34,930 nucleotides of DNA from CAZFER01 sp964517495. Lineage in GTDB: Bacteria; Hinthialibacterota; Hinthialibacteria; Hinthialibacterales; Hinthialibacteraceae. The translations under genes were made by a program, and so were the position numbers. The stretch lies in assembly GCA_964517495.1 (NCBI GenBank), contig CAZFER010000067.1, positions 1 through 34,930 of the forward strand, given 5' to 3'. This document shows, piece by piece, positions 1-8,144 of the stretch (position 1 is its first letter; every line of letters begins with the position of its first letter). The notes under the pieces were generated by a model. That model ran no database searches and was not told the DNA's origin. It saw only the letters and a program-made list of their open reading frames with translations.

Positions 1-103
1 ACTCAGAAACGGGGTAAGGTTCAAAATTCACTTGAGCTGAAACCACCATTCCCCCGGTGAGCATCACTACCGTAAGAAGCAGGCTAAAGTATTTTATGTG
101 CAT
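1..103 (-). CDS. 5' end of an exported protein, cut by the window edge
   Basis: Reading the minus strand from an ATG at 103 gives an open frame of 34 codons to the window edge. It begins MHIKYFSLLLTVVMLTGG and continues to VSAQVNFEPYPVSE. This is a clear Sec signal peptide with a short charged start, a hydrophobic core and a likely cleavage after VSA. A strong AAGGAG lies 8 nt before the ATG. The gene is divergent from fumC, with about 260 nt between their starts. The mature part is too short to assign a family. Confidence 0.7.
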   Translation of the reverse strand, partial: MHIKYFSLLLTVVMLTGGMVVSAQVNFEPYPVSE

Positions 104-104
104 T

Positions 105-132
105 ATCTTTACTCCTTGATCTTTACTCCTTG
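105..132. repeat. 14-bp perfect tandem duplication carrying the ribosome binding site
   Basis: The unit ATCTTTACTCCTTG occurs twice in direct succession, at 105-118 and 119-132. On the minus strand each unit supplies a CAAGGAGT Shine-Dalgarno sequence. The inner one is correctly placed for the ATG at 103 and the outer one lies 14 nt further upstream. Confidence 0.85.
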
Positions 133-361
133 CTGGAATACGTCAGATTCTATACACGCGATACTGACATTTTGGTGTGGGGAGGAAGTATGGTTGATGG
201 GTGTGACTCAAAGGCTGGCTTCGTTTTGACTTTGGCGCCCAGTATAAACGGTGGGGTAGAGTAATGGATGGAAGGGCACTCTCCCGCTATGATGGGAATT
301 TTGATACACTTTAATAAGATACTGGCAAATTCAAAAAAACAACAAAAAAGGTGGAAAAACA

Positions 362-1753
362 ATGGACTATCGAATTGAAAAAGACACGATGGGGGAGATT
401 CAGGTTCCGAAAGATAAGTATTATGGGGCGCAATCTGCGCGTTCCATCAAGAATTTTAAAATCGGAGAGGAACATTTTCCGCGCGAATTCATCAAAGCAT
501 TTGGGATATTAAAAAAGGCCTGCGCGTTGGTTAACCATGAATTGGGTGTGTTGGATGAGACAAAGAAAAACATGATTGTACAGGCCGCCGATGAAATGAT
601 TGAAGGCAAATTGGATGAGCACTTTCCCCTGGTGGTATGGCAAACGGGGAGTGGCACTCAGACGAATATGAATACTAACGAGGTCATCGCCAATCGGGCG
701 ATTGAACTAACCGGTGGTGAAATGGGAAGCAAAAGCCCAATCCACCCCAATGATGATGTCAATAAATCGCAATCCTCCAACGATACTTTCCCTGCCGCCA
801 TGCATATCGCCGCAGTGATGGAAATACACCGTCGGTTGATACCATCGTTAACTCGGCTGGCTGAAGAATTGGAGAGGAAGTCGGATGAATTTGAATCCAT
901 CATTAAAATTGGGCGCACTCATCTGATGGATGCCACTCCATTAACATTGGGTCAGGAATTTTCGGGTTATGCGACTCAGCTCCGGCATGGGTTGAAACGT
1001 GTTGAACATTGCCTGCCCTATTTATGCGAATTAGCCATCGGAGGGACCGCGGTGGGAACCGGTCTGAATACTCCGTCAGGTTTTGCGGAACGGACTGCCG
1101 AAACCATAGCGGGATTGACCGGTTTGCCTTTTGTCAGTGCGGAAAACAAATTCGAGGGCCTTTCTGCCCATGATGCGATTGTGGAGGCGAGTGGAGCGCT
1201 GAAAACCATCGCTTGTTCATTATTCAAAATCGCCAATGACATTCGCTGGTCGGCCTCAGGGCCACGTTGCGGGATTGGTGAATTGCAGTTGCCTGCCAAT
1301 GAGCCGGGCTCAAGCATTATGCCCGGGAAGGTGAATCCCACCCAATGTGAAGCGGTTACACAGGTCGCGGTCCAAGTGATGGGCAACGATGCCGCTATAA
1401 CATATGCAGGTGCATCGGGGAATTTTCAGTTGAATGTGTTCAAACCGGTGATGATTTATAATTTGCTGCAATCCATCCGGCTGATATCTGATGCATGTGA
1501 CAGTTTTAATGATCATTGTGTGGTGGGGATTGAACCGAATGAGTTGAATATCAAGAAGAACCTAGAAGGTTCATTAATGCTGGTTACCGCGCTAAATACC
1601 CACATCGGTTATGAAAAAGCGGCTGAAATTGCCAAAAAAGCGCATAAGGATAATAGCACATTGAAAGAAGCCGCAGTGGAATTGAATATCCTGACAGAAG
1701 AGCAATTTGATCAATTGGTCCGTCCGGAAGAGATGATTGGCCCTAAAAAATAG
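362..1753 (+). CDS. fumC: Fumarate hydratase, class II
   Basis: The enzyme reversibly hydrates fumarate to L-malate in the TCA cycle, in the cytoplasm. The 463 residues match the usual length of this iron-independent homotetrameric family. Visible landmarks are SGTQTNMNTNE near residues 97-107, the HPND loop at 128-131, SSNDTFP at 138-144, GRTHLMDATPLTLGQE with the active-site His at about 187, and the superfamily signature GSSIMPGKVNP at 316-326 with the catalytic serine loop. The start is preceded by an AGGTGG sequence. The gene stands alone: its upstream neighbour is divergent and its downstream neighbour convergent. Aspartase and argininosuccinate lyase share the fold, but the SGTQTNMN and HPND segments favour fumarase. 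Confidence 0.97.
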   Translation: MDYRIEKDTMGEIQVPKDKYYGAQSARSIKNFKIGEEHFPREFIKAFGILKKACALVNHELGVLDETKKNMIVQAADEMIEGKLDEHFPLVVWQTGSGTQTNMNTNEVIANRAIELTGGEMGSKSPIHPNDDVNKSQSSNDTFPAAMHIAAVMEIHRRLIPSLTRLAEELERKSDEFESIIKIGRTHLMDATPLTLGQEFSGYATQLRHGLKRVEHCLPYLCELAIGGTAVGTGLNTPSGFAERTAETIAGLTGLPFVSAENKFEGLSAHDAIVEASGALKTIACSLFKIANDIRWSASGPRCGIGELQLPANEPGSSIMPGKVNPTQCEAVTQVAVQVMGNDAAITYAGASGNFQLNVFKPVMIYNLLQSIRLISDACDSFNDHCVVGIEPNELNIKKNLEGSLMLVTALNTHIGYEKAAEIAKKAHKDNSTLKEAAVELNILTEEQFDQLVRPEEMIGPKK

Positions 1754-1812
1754 TAACGTGTGGCTCATATGGAGTAAAAATGTAATGAAAATTTATTATC
1801 GACCGCACTATT

Positions 1813-1913
1813 CCTCCCGCGTTGAAATGGGGGAGGTAAGGAGGGGGGGTAAAGGAATTTGCTTAGCGTTTTTTTATCAACCCTCCCCTAGCCCCTCCCA
1901 ATCTTGGGAGGGG
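1813..1913. repeat. GGGAGG-rich imperfect inverted repeat (MITE/REP-like)
   Basis: The left arm at 1813-1850 (CCTCCCGCGTTGAAATGGGG followed by GAGGTAAGGAGGGGGGGT) is an imperfect reverse complement of the right arm at 1880-1913 (ACCCTCCCCTAGCCCCTCCC followed by AATCTTGGGAGGGG). About 29 nt of AT-rich sequence separates them. The small open frame across it is low-complexity translation of the arms and is not a gene. The element lies between fumC and its terminator hairpin. Confidence 0.7.
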
Positions 1914-1960
1914 AATGGGTCATCAAGCGGGTGAACGCTTACAAAAAATGAATGATTTAC

Positions 1961-1993
1961 AAAAAGGGCTTGGATCATATCCAAGCCCTTTTT
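1961..1993. terminator. Bidirectional intrinsic terminator
   Basis: AAAAAGGGCTTGGA (1961-1974) and TCCAAGCCCTTTTT (1980-1993) form a perfect 14-bp stem around the 5-nt loop TCATA. A T-run follows on both strands. It lies between the convergent fumC and the gene at 2033-2659, so it can end transcription from both sides. Confidence 0.9.
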
Positions 1994-2032
1994 ATATTGG
2001 TTGAAATAGGTGTGATTGTGATGATGGAAGAA

Positions 2033-2659
2033 TTATTGTGCAGTTTCAGCGCCTTCTTCGAGCGTTTCAATTCCGAATAGTTCCAAGACCGGATCCACCA
2101 TCCATTTGATGTAATCCTGATAAAATTGTAAACTTTGGATATCTTCCCAAAACATGGCGATGACACCCACAATGACGCAAAGGATGATAATATTTACAAT
2201 GAGTTTGAACGTACTGCTGGTAAGGAAATCCTTCGCTTTATCGGTGGCGGATTTTTCAGGGATGTTTGAGCGGGAGCGGCCACGCAAGATTTTATCCCGT
2301 TCGCATTCCAAGGAGCCTAAGGTTTCATTCAACAAAATATTGGCATCATGCCATTCAATCAGGGTTTTGTTGACTTCCAACGCACTGAGATCGTTGAAAC
2401 CGTCCAGGGTGATAGTGCGCTTCACGGTGGTTAAGATGGATTGGCCGATGTGAAAATCTTTCTTGATCACCTTCATAAAGTGGCTGTGGTGCTCAGCCAC
2501 CACTTGTTTAATCTGTTGAAATTCCGGATCCAATTTTTTGGTTTCCTCACCTGATCCATAAAATGTGGACATTAAAATCCGGTAAAACTTATTCCAGATT
2601 TTCATCAACATCTGAATTTCATCAATTTCAGTTTCAATTTCTTTCATGGTCGCGGCCAT
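2033..2659 (-). CDS. Uncharacterised protein with one C-terminal membrane segment
   Basis: The 208-residue protein is not one I recognise. Its N-terminal two thirds is charged and probably helical, opening MAATMKEIETEIDEIQMLMK, with a region of heptad-like character. A basic linker (RGRSRS near residues 127-132) precedes a strongly hydrophobic stretch, LIVNIIILCVIVGVIAMF, at about residues 152-169. The tail is acidic. The layout suggests a mostly cytoplasmic helical domain anchored by a single membrane helix. The start has an excellent GGAGG 7 nt upstream. It is transcribed alone, convergent with fumC and divergent from the prepilin at 2851. Confidence 0.75.
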   Translation of the reverse strand: MAATMKEIETEIDEIQMLMKIWNKFYRILMSTFYGSGEETKKLDPEFQQIKQVVAEHHSHFMKVIKKDFHIGQSILTTVKRTITLDGFNDLSALEVNKTLIEWHDANILLNETLGSLECERDKILRGRSRSNIPEKSATDKAKDFLTSSTFKLIVNIIILCVIVGVIAMFWEDIQSLQFYQDYIKWMVDPVLELFGIETLEEGAETAQ

Positions 2660-2850
2660 GGTAAAACCTCCAACATGAGTTCAATTCTTTAAATGAATAT
2701 ATTTCGTTTCGGTCAATTTGAAAAGTGATTCGAGGCATGTGTTGGAATTTGAATTATGATTTTGTTAGATACGAATGGACAATACAATGTGAAAGAACTA
2801 TCATAACCATAATTGTTTCATCACAAAATTTCTTACCGTAAGGGATAGAT

Positions 2851-3459
2851 ATGGCAAATCGTTGTAAAGGTTTCACCTTGATTGAACTTCTTATTGTTGT
2901 GGCGATTATCGGTATTTTGGCTGCTATTGCGGTCCCCAATTTTTTGAATGCCCAGGCACGCGCGAAGTTAGCCCAGTGCTATGGAAATATGGCTTCGTTG
3001 CGCACGGCGATTGGAACCTACGAAGTGGATTGGGGTTGGCCACCGATGGATATGGGAAATGAAGTCGCCAATGGTTCAAGTTATCGTGCGTTGACCAGTC
3101 CCGTTGCTTACATCAGTGGGTACGGTATTGTTACAGATATTTTTCCACCCAAACATCAGTCAGACCGTAAATATTATGAATACGGTGCTTCCTTACGTAG
3201 TGGAGCGGAGCCGGATACGTCAACGGGGAAAGCGCGAGTTGCTGAGTATAAGGCTGCTGGTGTGAGTTATGTGTGTGTTTCTTCTGGACCGGATGGAGAC
3301 ACCGATTGGCAATGGACGGGTTGGGCCAATGGGTTAAGAGTACTTAAAACACCCCATTTAGCCGGTCCTAATGGGGATGGCGGTGCCTTCTATAACGCCA
3401 GCAATGGACTCACCTCGAGTGGGGATATTGTCAGTACGAGTGCGAAGACATATCAGTAA
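2851..3459 (+). CDS. Prepilin-type protein (type II secretion/type IV pilin-like), copy 1
   Basis: The 202-residue protein begins MANRCKG followed by FTLIELLIVVAIIGILA. This is a class III prepilin leader with Gly at -1, Phe at +1 and Glu at +5, so a PilD/GspO-type peptidase should cut after Gly7. The hydrophobic helix would then hold it in the membrane before assembly. The globular part contains VSSGPDG near residue 150, and the end carries YNASNGLTSSGDI, a motif shared by the other three prepilins here. AAGGG precedes the start. The next gene on the same strand is the GH-A glycosidase at 3811, 351 nt away. No assembly ATPase, secretin or platform gene is nearby. GspG-like or minor pilin cannot be decided by reading. 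Confidence 0.9.
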   Translation: MANRCKGFTLIELLIVVAIIGILAAIAVPNFLNAQARAKLAQCYGNMASLRTAIGTYEVDWGWPPMDMGNEVANGSSYRALTSPVAYISGYGIVTDIFPPKHQSDRKYYEYGASLRSGAEPDTSTGKARVAEYKAAGVSYVCVSSGPDGDTDWQWTGWANGLRVLKTPHLAGPNGDGGAFYNASNGLTSSGDIVSTSAKTYQ

Positions 3460-3602
3460 ATGGTTTTTTAGACAGATAGTAAAATTCCATGATCACGAAT
3501 GAGATACTTGAAGAAAAATGTCGTGTTCAAAATAAAATGACAAACTCCGTAAGAGATATTTACGACTGGTTCATCAACACAAAAACGTGGGTTGCGTTGT
3601 TT

Positions 3603-3677
3603 GGCCCATCGAGAGTACATTGATGGGTCGAAACATGTGATCCATCCGAATTCTGGCTCGGTGGGAGCCTCGCCCTC
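3603..3677. repeat. Composite short repeat A1: GATGGG hairpin plus GGAGCCTCGCCCTC
   Basis: CCCATC at 3605-3610 pairs with GATGGG at 3622-3627 across an 11-nt loop. GGAGCCTCGCCCTC follows at 3664-3677. The same two parts recur in opposite order at 21246-21334, behind another sugar-enzyme cluster. Confidence 0.55.
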
Positions 3678-3717
3678 CCTATACTGTGATCCGGAGTGAT
3701 CTTAAGTTAAAGACATT

Positions 3718-3766
3718 GGGTTTGCCCCTACAACATAATGCAGGGGTTGATCTATGTGACAACCCC
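3718..3766. repeat. Inverted-repeat family with CTATGTG loop, copy 1 (double element)
   Basis: CAGGGGTTGATCTATGTGAC followed by AACCCC (3741-3766) folds with GGGGTTG pairing CAACCCC around a loop that contains CTATGTG. The flanking 3718-3740, read on the minus strand as CATTATGTTGTAGGGGCAAA plus CCC, resembles the left half of the copy at 30893-30924. Confidence 0.6.
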
Positions 3767-3810
3767 ATTTGGAGGTAAGCTCCACAAATCAAACTTTCAG
3801 GAGTTCAGCA

Positions 3811-5967
3811 ATGAAATACTTTTCCTCTTTTCTTTTTCTACTATTTGTTTTTTCCATGCCTGGTTACGGCCAATCCATGCAGCCCTTTTATATGGAGTGG
3901 AAGGAGAATCCGGAGACACCGATAGATATGTCCGATTTGCTGGATGCTCCTGCGGGGAAAGATGGGAGGATTCGGATTGAGGATGGCCATTTTGTTAAAC
4001 CTGATGGGGAACGCTTTAAGATATGGGGAATCAATGTTTCCTCGAGGGCCTGTTTTCCCCGCAAGGAGAATGCACCTTTGGTGGCGCGGCATATGGCCCG
4101 GTTCGGTATTAATTGCGTGCGGTTTCATCATATGGATAACCGTTGGACTGGCTTTTTGGATGGAAACGAAAATGACACACGCAAACTTGATACTGAATTG
4201 TTGGACCGGCTGGATTATTTCATTGCCGAACTGAAAAAGCAGGGGATATATACCAATCTGAATTTAAATGTCGCGCGTCAATTCAAAGAGGGAGATGGGG
4301 TGCGTGATTATAAACTCCTGGGATATGCCAAAGGGGTGACGTATTTTGATGAGCGGTTGATTGAACTGCAAAAGGAGTTTGCAGAGCAACTGCTGACTCA
4401 TTACAATCCCTACCTCGAATCAGAGTACCGGCATGAACCGGCAGTGATGATTGTCGAGATCGTGAATGAAAACTCACTAGTGGAAACCTGGGTTGCCGGA
4501 CGTTTGTTGGGCCAAAACACCAAACCTTATCCAGGGACGTGGACGGATATTCCTGAATCGTACGAAAACACATTGACTGAAAAATACAATCAATGGCTAA
4601 TGGAAACACTTGGTGAAGAGCAGCACACACGCTTGAGAGAAGAGGCAGATATCGGGAAAGGCCAACTGATTCCACGTTTGATACCCAACGAATTTCAAAG
4701 CGCTTCGAAGGAACGCTTTCACACAGAGGCTTCGTTTTATATGGGCATCGAAAAACGCTATTTTACGGATATGAATGATTTTCTTGAAAACGAGCTGGGG
4801 GTGCGTGCGCACATCGTTGGTTCGTCGGATCATAATCATTACCGTTCAGGTTATCCTCACTTGTCCGCGACGGCTTTGATGGATGTTGTTGATGGGCATG
4901 TGTATTGGCAGCATCCCAACTATAAAGAAGGGCGTATTAATGGTCGAAGGAATTTCGATATCCCCAATACGCCGATGGTCAATGATCCACTCTTTTCCAC
5001 GGTGGTGCAGTTATCCCGCTCAGCGGTTAAGGGTAAGCCTTATACGATATCAGAGACCAACCATCCTTATCCGAATGAATATGCCTGTGAAGGGATTCCC
5101 ATCCTGGGGGCTTATGCGGCCCTGCAGGATTGGGATGGGATTTTCTTTTACACGTTTGAGCATTCGTATCCTGCGGATTGGGAACCGTTTATTCGTGGGC
5201 ATTTTGATATTCGGCCTGATCCTGTTAAAATGGCCAATTTGGCGGCTGCGGGGTTGATGTTCTCACGTGGAGATATAGCAAGCGCAAAGCATACTATTGA
5301 ACGGGCTTATTCAAGAGATAAAGTGATCGACAGTATCTTGTTGTCATCTAAGGAAAGGCCTTATTTCACTCCCGGGTTTTCGGACTTTTTACCCTTGGTG
5401 CATTCAACACGTATCAAGACATTGGATGGGAAACCGACTCCATTTGAACAACAAGATACACCGGATACGATTATATCCGACACCAACGAATTATTCTGGG
5501 CGCATTTTAAATCTGACCATGGGCTAGTCAGCATCAACACACCCAAAACGCAAGCCTTGATTGGCCATATCAAGCAACATGATATGAAGACGGATAATTT
5601 ATCCGCTGATATAAGCAATTCGTTTGCTTCGATTGTGTGTAATTCGCTTGATAACAAACCCATTGATGAATCCAACCGTCTCTTAATCACAGCCACGGCT
5701 AAAGCCCTGAATAGTGATAGCCAATGGAATGAAGTACGCACCTCTCTTACGAAATGGGGAAATGCACCGACTATGATCGAACCGGTGAGGGGGGATTTGT
5801 TCCTTCACAATCTTACGTCAGCAAAGAGGGTTCAGATAATTCCCTTGGATGGACAAGGGAAACCGCAGAGCGATCCGGTTGAATGTCAGAAAGAGGATGG
5901 GGTTTGGCGATTACCCATTGGAGGGACGGTAACGGTTTGGTATAAATGTAAAATATATTCAGCCTAA
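3811..5967 (+). CDS. Exported clan GH-A glycoside hydrolase (GH5-like)
   Basis: The 718-residue protein has a signal peptide (MKYFSSFLFLLFVFSMPGYG, cleavage near GQS) and then a TIM-barrel glycosidase. GINVSSRACFP and ARFGINCVRFHHMD near residues 73-109 resemble the first strands of cellulase-type barrels. VEIVNENS places the acid/base Glu at about 220 and TISETNHPYP the nucleophile Glu at about 415. Beyond about residue 540 lies a C-terminal accessory region. I chose the ATG at 3811 because AGGAG lies 7 nt upstream and the signal peptide starts there; the frame also opens at a TTG 42 nt earlier without such support. The substrate is not readable; the retaining mechanism is inferred from the clan. 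Its stop codon overlaps that of the convergent gene below. Confidence 0.88.
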   Translation: MKYFSSFLFLLFVFSMPGYGQSMQPFYMEWKENPETPIDMSDLLDAPAGKDGRIRIEDGHFVKPDGERFKIWGINVSSRACFPRKENAPLVARHMARFGINCVRFHHMDNRWTGFLDGNENDTRKLDTELLDRLDYFIAELKKQGIYTNLNLNVARQFKEGDGVRDYKLLGYAKGVTYFDERLIELQKEFAEQLLTHYNPYLESEYRHEPAVMIVEIVNENSLVETWVAGRLLGQNTKPYPGTWTDIPESYENTLTEKYNQWLMETLGEEQHTRLREEADIGKGQLIPRLIPNEFQSASKERFHTEASFYMGIEKRYFTDMNDFLENELGVRAHIVGSSDHNHYRSGYPHLSATALMDVVDGHVYWQHPNYKEGRINGRRNFDIPNTPMVNDPLFSTVVQLSRSAVKGKPYTISETNHPYPNEYACEGIPILGAYAALQDWDGIFFYTFEHSYPADWEPFIRGHFDIRPDPVKMANLAAAGLMFSRGDIASAKHTIERAYSRDKVIDSILLSSKERPYFTPGFSDFLPLVHSTRIKTLDGKPTPFEQQDTPDTIISDTNELFWAHFKSDHGLVSINTPKTQALIGHIKQHDMKTDNLSADISNSFASIVCNSLDNKPIDESNRLLITATAKALNSDSQWNEVRTSLTKWGNAPTMIEPVRGDLFLHNLTSAKRVQIIPLDGQGKPQSDPVECQKEDGVWRLPIGGTVTVWYKCKIYSA

Positions 5968-7406
5968 TAGGAAGAAAGTGTATGCCTATTAAGTGCTTTA
6001 ATTTCATCTTTTACATCATATACCAGGCCATTGACAACTGTAAAGATAACTTGTCCGACGAGTTCTTCATCGCGGTAGGCGGTGTGGTAATGGGGATCTT
6101 GCAAGACATGGCTGAGGCGGGTTTCGTTGACGTGGTAGGGTTTGGTTGGATCAAACACAACCAGGTTGGCCATGGCGCCGTTTTGCATGGTGCCGATGGG
6201 GTAAGGGAACGATTTATAACGCGCGATGTAGTGCGCGGGTGCGATGGCGCTGAGCCAATCGATATCAGCGTAAGAAAAGCGGTGGTTTTGCATGAGGTGC
6301 ATGTGAACTTGATGGGTATGCTCTAAAATGCGGGTACCCGGGCTTCCCGGTAATCCATTGGGGCGAAATGCTTTGGCATCAGGTGTGTGGGGAGCGTGGT
6401 CTGATCCGATGAAGGTCAAGGGATCACGCAGCTGGGCGCGTTCGCGTGTCAGCTGTATCAGGGCGGCTTGATCCTCAGCCGAGGGCAGGGATGGGCGGCG
6501 ATAGTTAATCAAGCGGGTATCGCGTTCTGCCAGCATATCGCGATTGAAGTATAGATAGTCCAAGCCCACTTCAGCGATATGCTCGACGTTGGAATTTTCA
6601 CGCGCTTGAATGACCATATCCAAACCCGGGCCGGTGGGGATATGGCGAGTGTGTAATCCCGCCAGATTGGCTTCTTCGGCAAGTTCGAAAGTTTCACGTT
6701 GAGCGGCCAATACGGTTTCGCCGTCATAGTAGAGATGATGCAGAAGGTAATCCGGGGGATTTTTTTTATCGCGAAATGTTTTCAGGCTTTCATTGTCACG
6801 TGGTTTATCGTTGTGGTAGGAAACCACCCCACTCTTTCGCGCCAGATACATTTGTCGGCGCTGCTCGGCGCTGATTCCTGTTCCTCCGAAGGTTGAACCA
6901 AAGTCTTTCTCATCCTGTTCTTTGATCATGGGCACGCCAGGCTCGATTCGGGGCCAGACGTGGGTATAAATTGAGGCGCGTTGCTGGTAATGGCGGCAGG
7001 TTTTCTCCCAGCGCTGCTGGCCTAGCGGTGGCCAGGGGGTGTTGCCCATCGCACCAATGAGCCAGACACCACCTTTTAAAGCAGCAAGGGAACCCATAAC
7101 GGCATTGTAGTTTTTGTTGGTTTTATCGATGTGGTCGATTAGCGCTTTATAGGTTACTTTTTTGGAATGAAATTTATCCTTTTCAAATTCCGTGGGGCTG
7201 GGAAAGTAACTCTCGCGAAAGTGAACATGGGGATCAACACGGGCCAGGGCAATATGCACATTTTCAGGCAAGGTTAAATTGGCATTGGGCAGCCGGCCTT
7301 CCCGGATTTCCAGCGGCTGCCCGGGTGTGCATACCACTTGCGCGGGAATTATTTCGCCGTTATCCAGATGCAGATTCTGCGTCTGTAATATAAGTGTAGT
7401 CCCCAT
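5964..7406 (-). CDS. Dihydroorotase-like metal-dependent amidohydrolase
   Basis: The 480-residue protein has the marks of the cyclic amidohydrolase branch. DPHVHFRES (HxH metal site) lies near residue 58, HTRHIPTG near 253 gives a further metal or substrate histidine, and SDHAPHTPD near 344 carries the catalytic Asp. The end, GAMANLVVFDP...VNGLVYD, is the usual closing beta-sandwich strand. The family hydrolyses cyclic amide bonds in dihydroorotate, hydantoin or allantoin. Here GVVSYHNDK replaces the usual carboxylated-lysine segment, as in type I dihydroorotases, so pyrC is possible but the true substrate is open. It lies 24 nt downstream of a prepilin gene and probably shares its transcript. 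There is no export signal, so it is cytoplasmic. The SD is weak. Confidence 0.85.
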   Translation of the reverse strand: MGTTLILQTQNLHLDNGEIIPAQVVCTPGQPLEIREGRLPNANLTLPENVHIALARVDPHVHFRESYFPSPTEFEKDKFHSKKVTYKALIDHIDKTNKNYNAVMGSLAALKGGVWLIGAMGNTPWPPLGQQRWEKTCRHYQQRASIYTHVWPRIEPGVPMIKEQDEKDFGSTFGGTGISAEQRRQMYLARKSGVVSYHNDKPRDNESLKTFRDKKNPPDYLLHHLYYDGETVLAAQRETFELAEEANLAGLHTRHIPTGPGLDMVIQARENSNVEHIAEVGLDYLYFNRDMLAERDTRLINYRRPSLPSAEDQAALIQLTRERAQLRDPLTFIGSDHAPHTPDAKAFRPNGLPGSPGTRILEHTHQVHMHLMQNHRFSYADIDWLSAIAPAHYIARYKSFPYPIGTMQNGAMANLVVFDPTKPYHVNETRLSHVLQDPHYHTAYRDEELVGQVIFTVVNGLVYDVKDEIKALNRHTLSSY

Positions 7407-7430
7407 ATAATTTCCGTAGAGTATTCACTC

Positions 7431-7979
7431 TTAATTGTTATATGATTTCCGTTCACCGGAGGCCAAGGTGTAGATGATACCCACACTTTGTACACCGTTA
7501 CTGGGATCATACAATTCATTGGTAACCCAGGTTTTTCCAGGGCCCATGGATTGGGCGGCATAGGCTGAATTGTGTAACTGAGGCCAGAAATTAGTATACC
7601 GGTCTTTGGTGGTATTAAACCATCCATATAAAAGCTGAGCCGGTTCCATGTGATATTGATTGCGGGTATTTCTTATGACGCCGATGTCCTGCGTCGTAAG
7701 TCCATCCTGGAAAGGATCCATAACAGAATTGGAATAATATGCAATCGGGGTAGTGATAAAACGATGTTGAGCCGGATCACCATCGATATGAGGAGGAAAA
7801 TCATTGTTATCCATTCGATACATCATATAGGCATCGCATAAGCCCCGCTCTTCTGACTGGACACGAGCCACTTTGGCCCGGATTTGAGCATTCAGGAAAT
7901 TGGGGACCGCAATGGCAGCTAAAATACCGATAATGGCGACAACGATTAAAAGTTCAATTAAAGTAAATGCTTTTTTCAT
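7431..7979 (-). CDS. Prepilin-type protein, copy 2
   Basis: The 182-residue protein begins MKKA followed by FTLIELLIVVAIIGILA, a minimal prepilin leader with Ala instead of Gly at the cleavage position. Helix and first linker (NFLNAQIRAKVARVQSEER) match the other copies. The body then diverges, and near the end YDPSNGVQSVGII repeats the shared C-terminal motif. GAGG precedes the start. It lies 165 nt downstream of the URO-D-like gene and 24 nt upstream of the amidohydrolase, embedded in a run of minus-strand catabolic genes. Confidence 0.9.
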   Translation of the reverse strand: MKKAFTLIELLIVVAIIGILAAIAVPNFLNAQIRAKVARVQSEERGLCDAYMMYRMDNNDFPPHIDGDPAQHRFITTPIAYYSNSVMDPFQDGLTTQDIGVIRNTRNQYHMEPAQLLYGWFNTTKDRYTNFWPQLHNSAYAAQSMGPGKTWVTNELYDPSNGVQSVGIIYTLASGERKSYNN

Positions 7980-8144
7980 AATGACCTCGCATAAGATGAA
8001 GAAGGATAGGATTTACTCTGTCGCAGGATATGCGAATTGAGATAATCTTGTTTGACATAATATAATAATAACTGGCATTTGACAAATGCCAATGGATTGA
8101 GATTGGTTGAGGATTAATTCCCAACAAAAAAATCATACAATGGC

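Larger units (their letters stand above)
3460..3810. other. Non-coding stretch with short inverted repeats
   Basis: No credible gene is visible here. The stretch contains a GGCCCATC...GATGGGTC inverted repeat, the phrase GGAGCCTCGCCCTC and a compound element at 3718-3766, each with a partner elsewhere in the window. The sequence just before 3811 supplies the AGGAG (3799-3803) that sets the start of the next gene. Confidence 0.7.

Noticed and set aside
1737..1934. 65-codon frame overlapping the end of fumC
   Set aside because: Most of it is translation of the G-rich inverted repeat, with low-complexity residues and no SD.
3769..3810. Longer N-terminus for the GH-A glycosidase beginning at TTG
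   Set aside because: The ATG at 3811 has a well-spaced AGGAG and begins a proper signal peptide; the added 14 residues would bury it.
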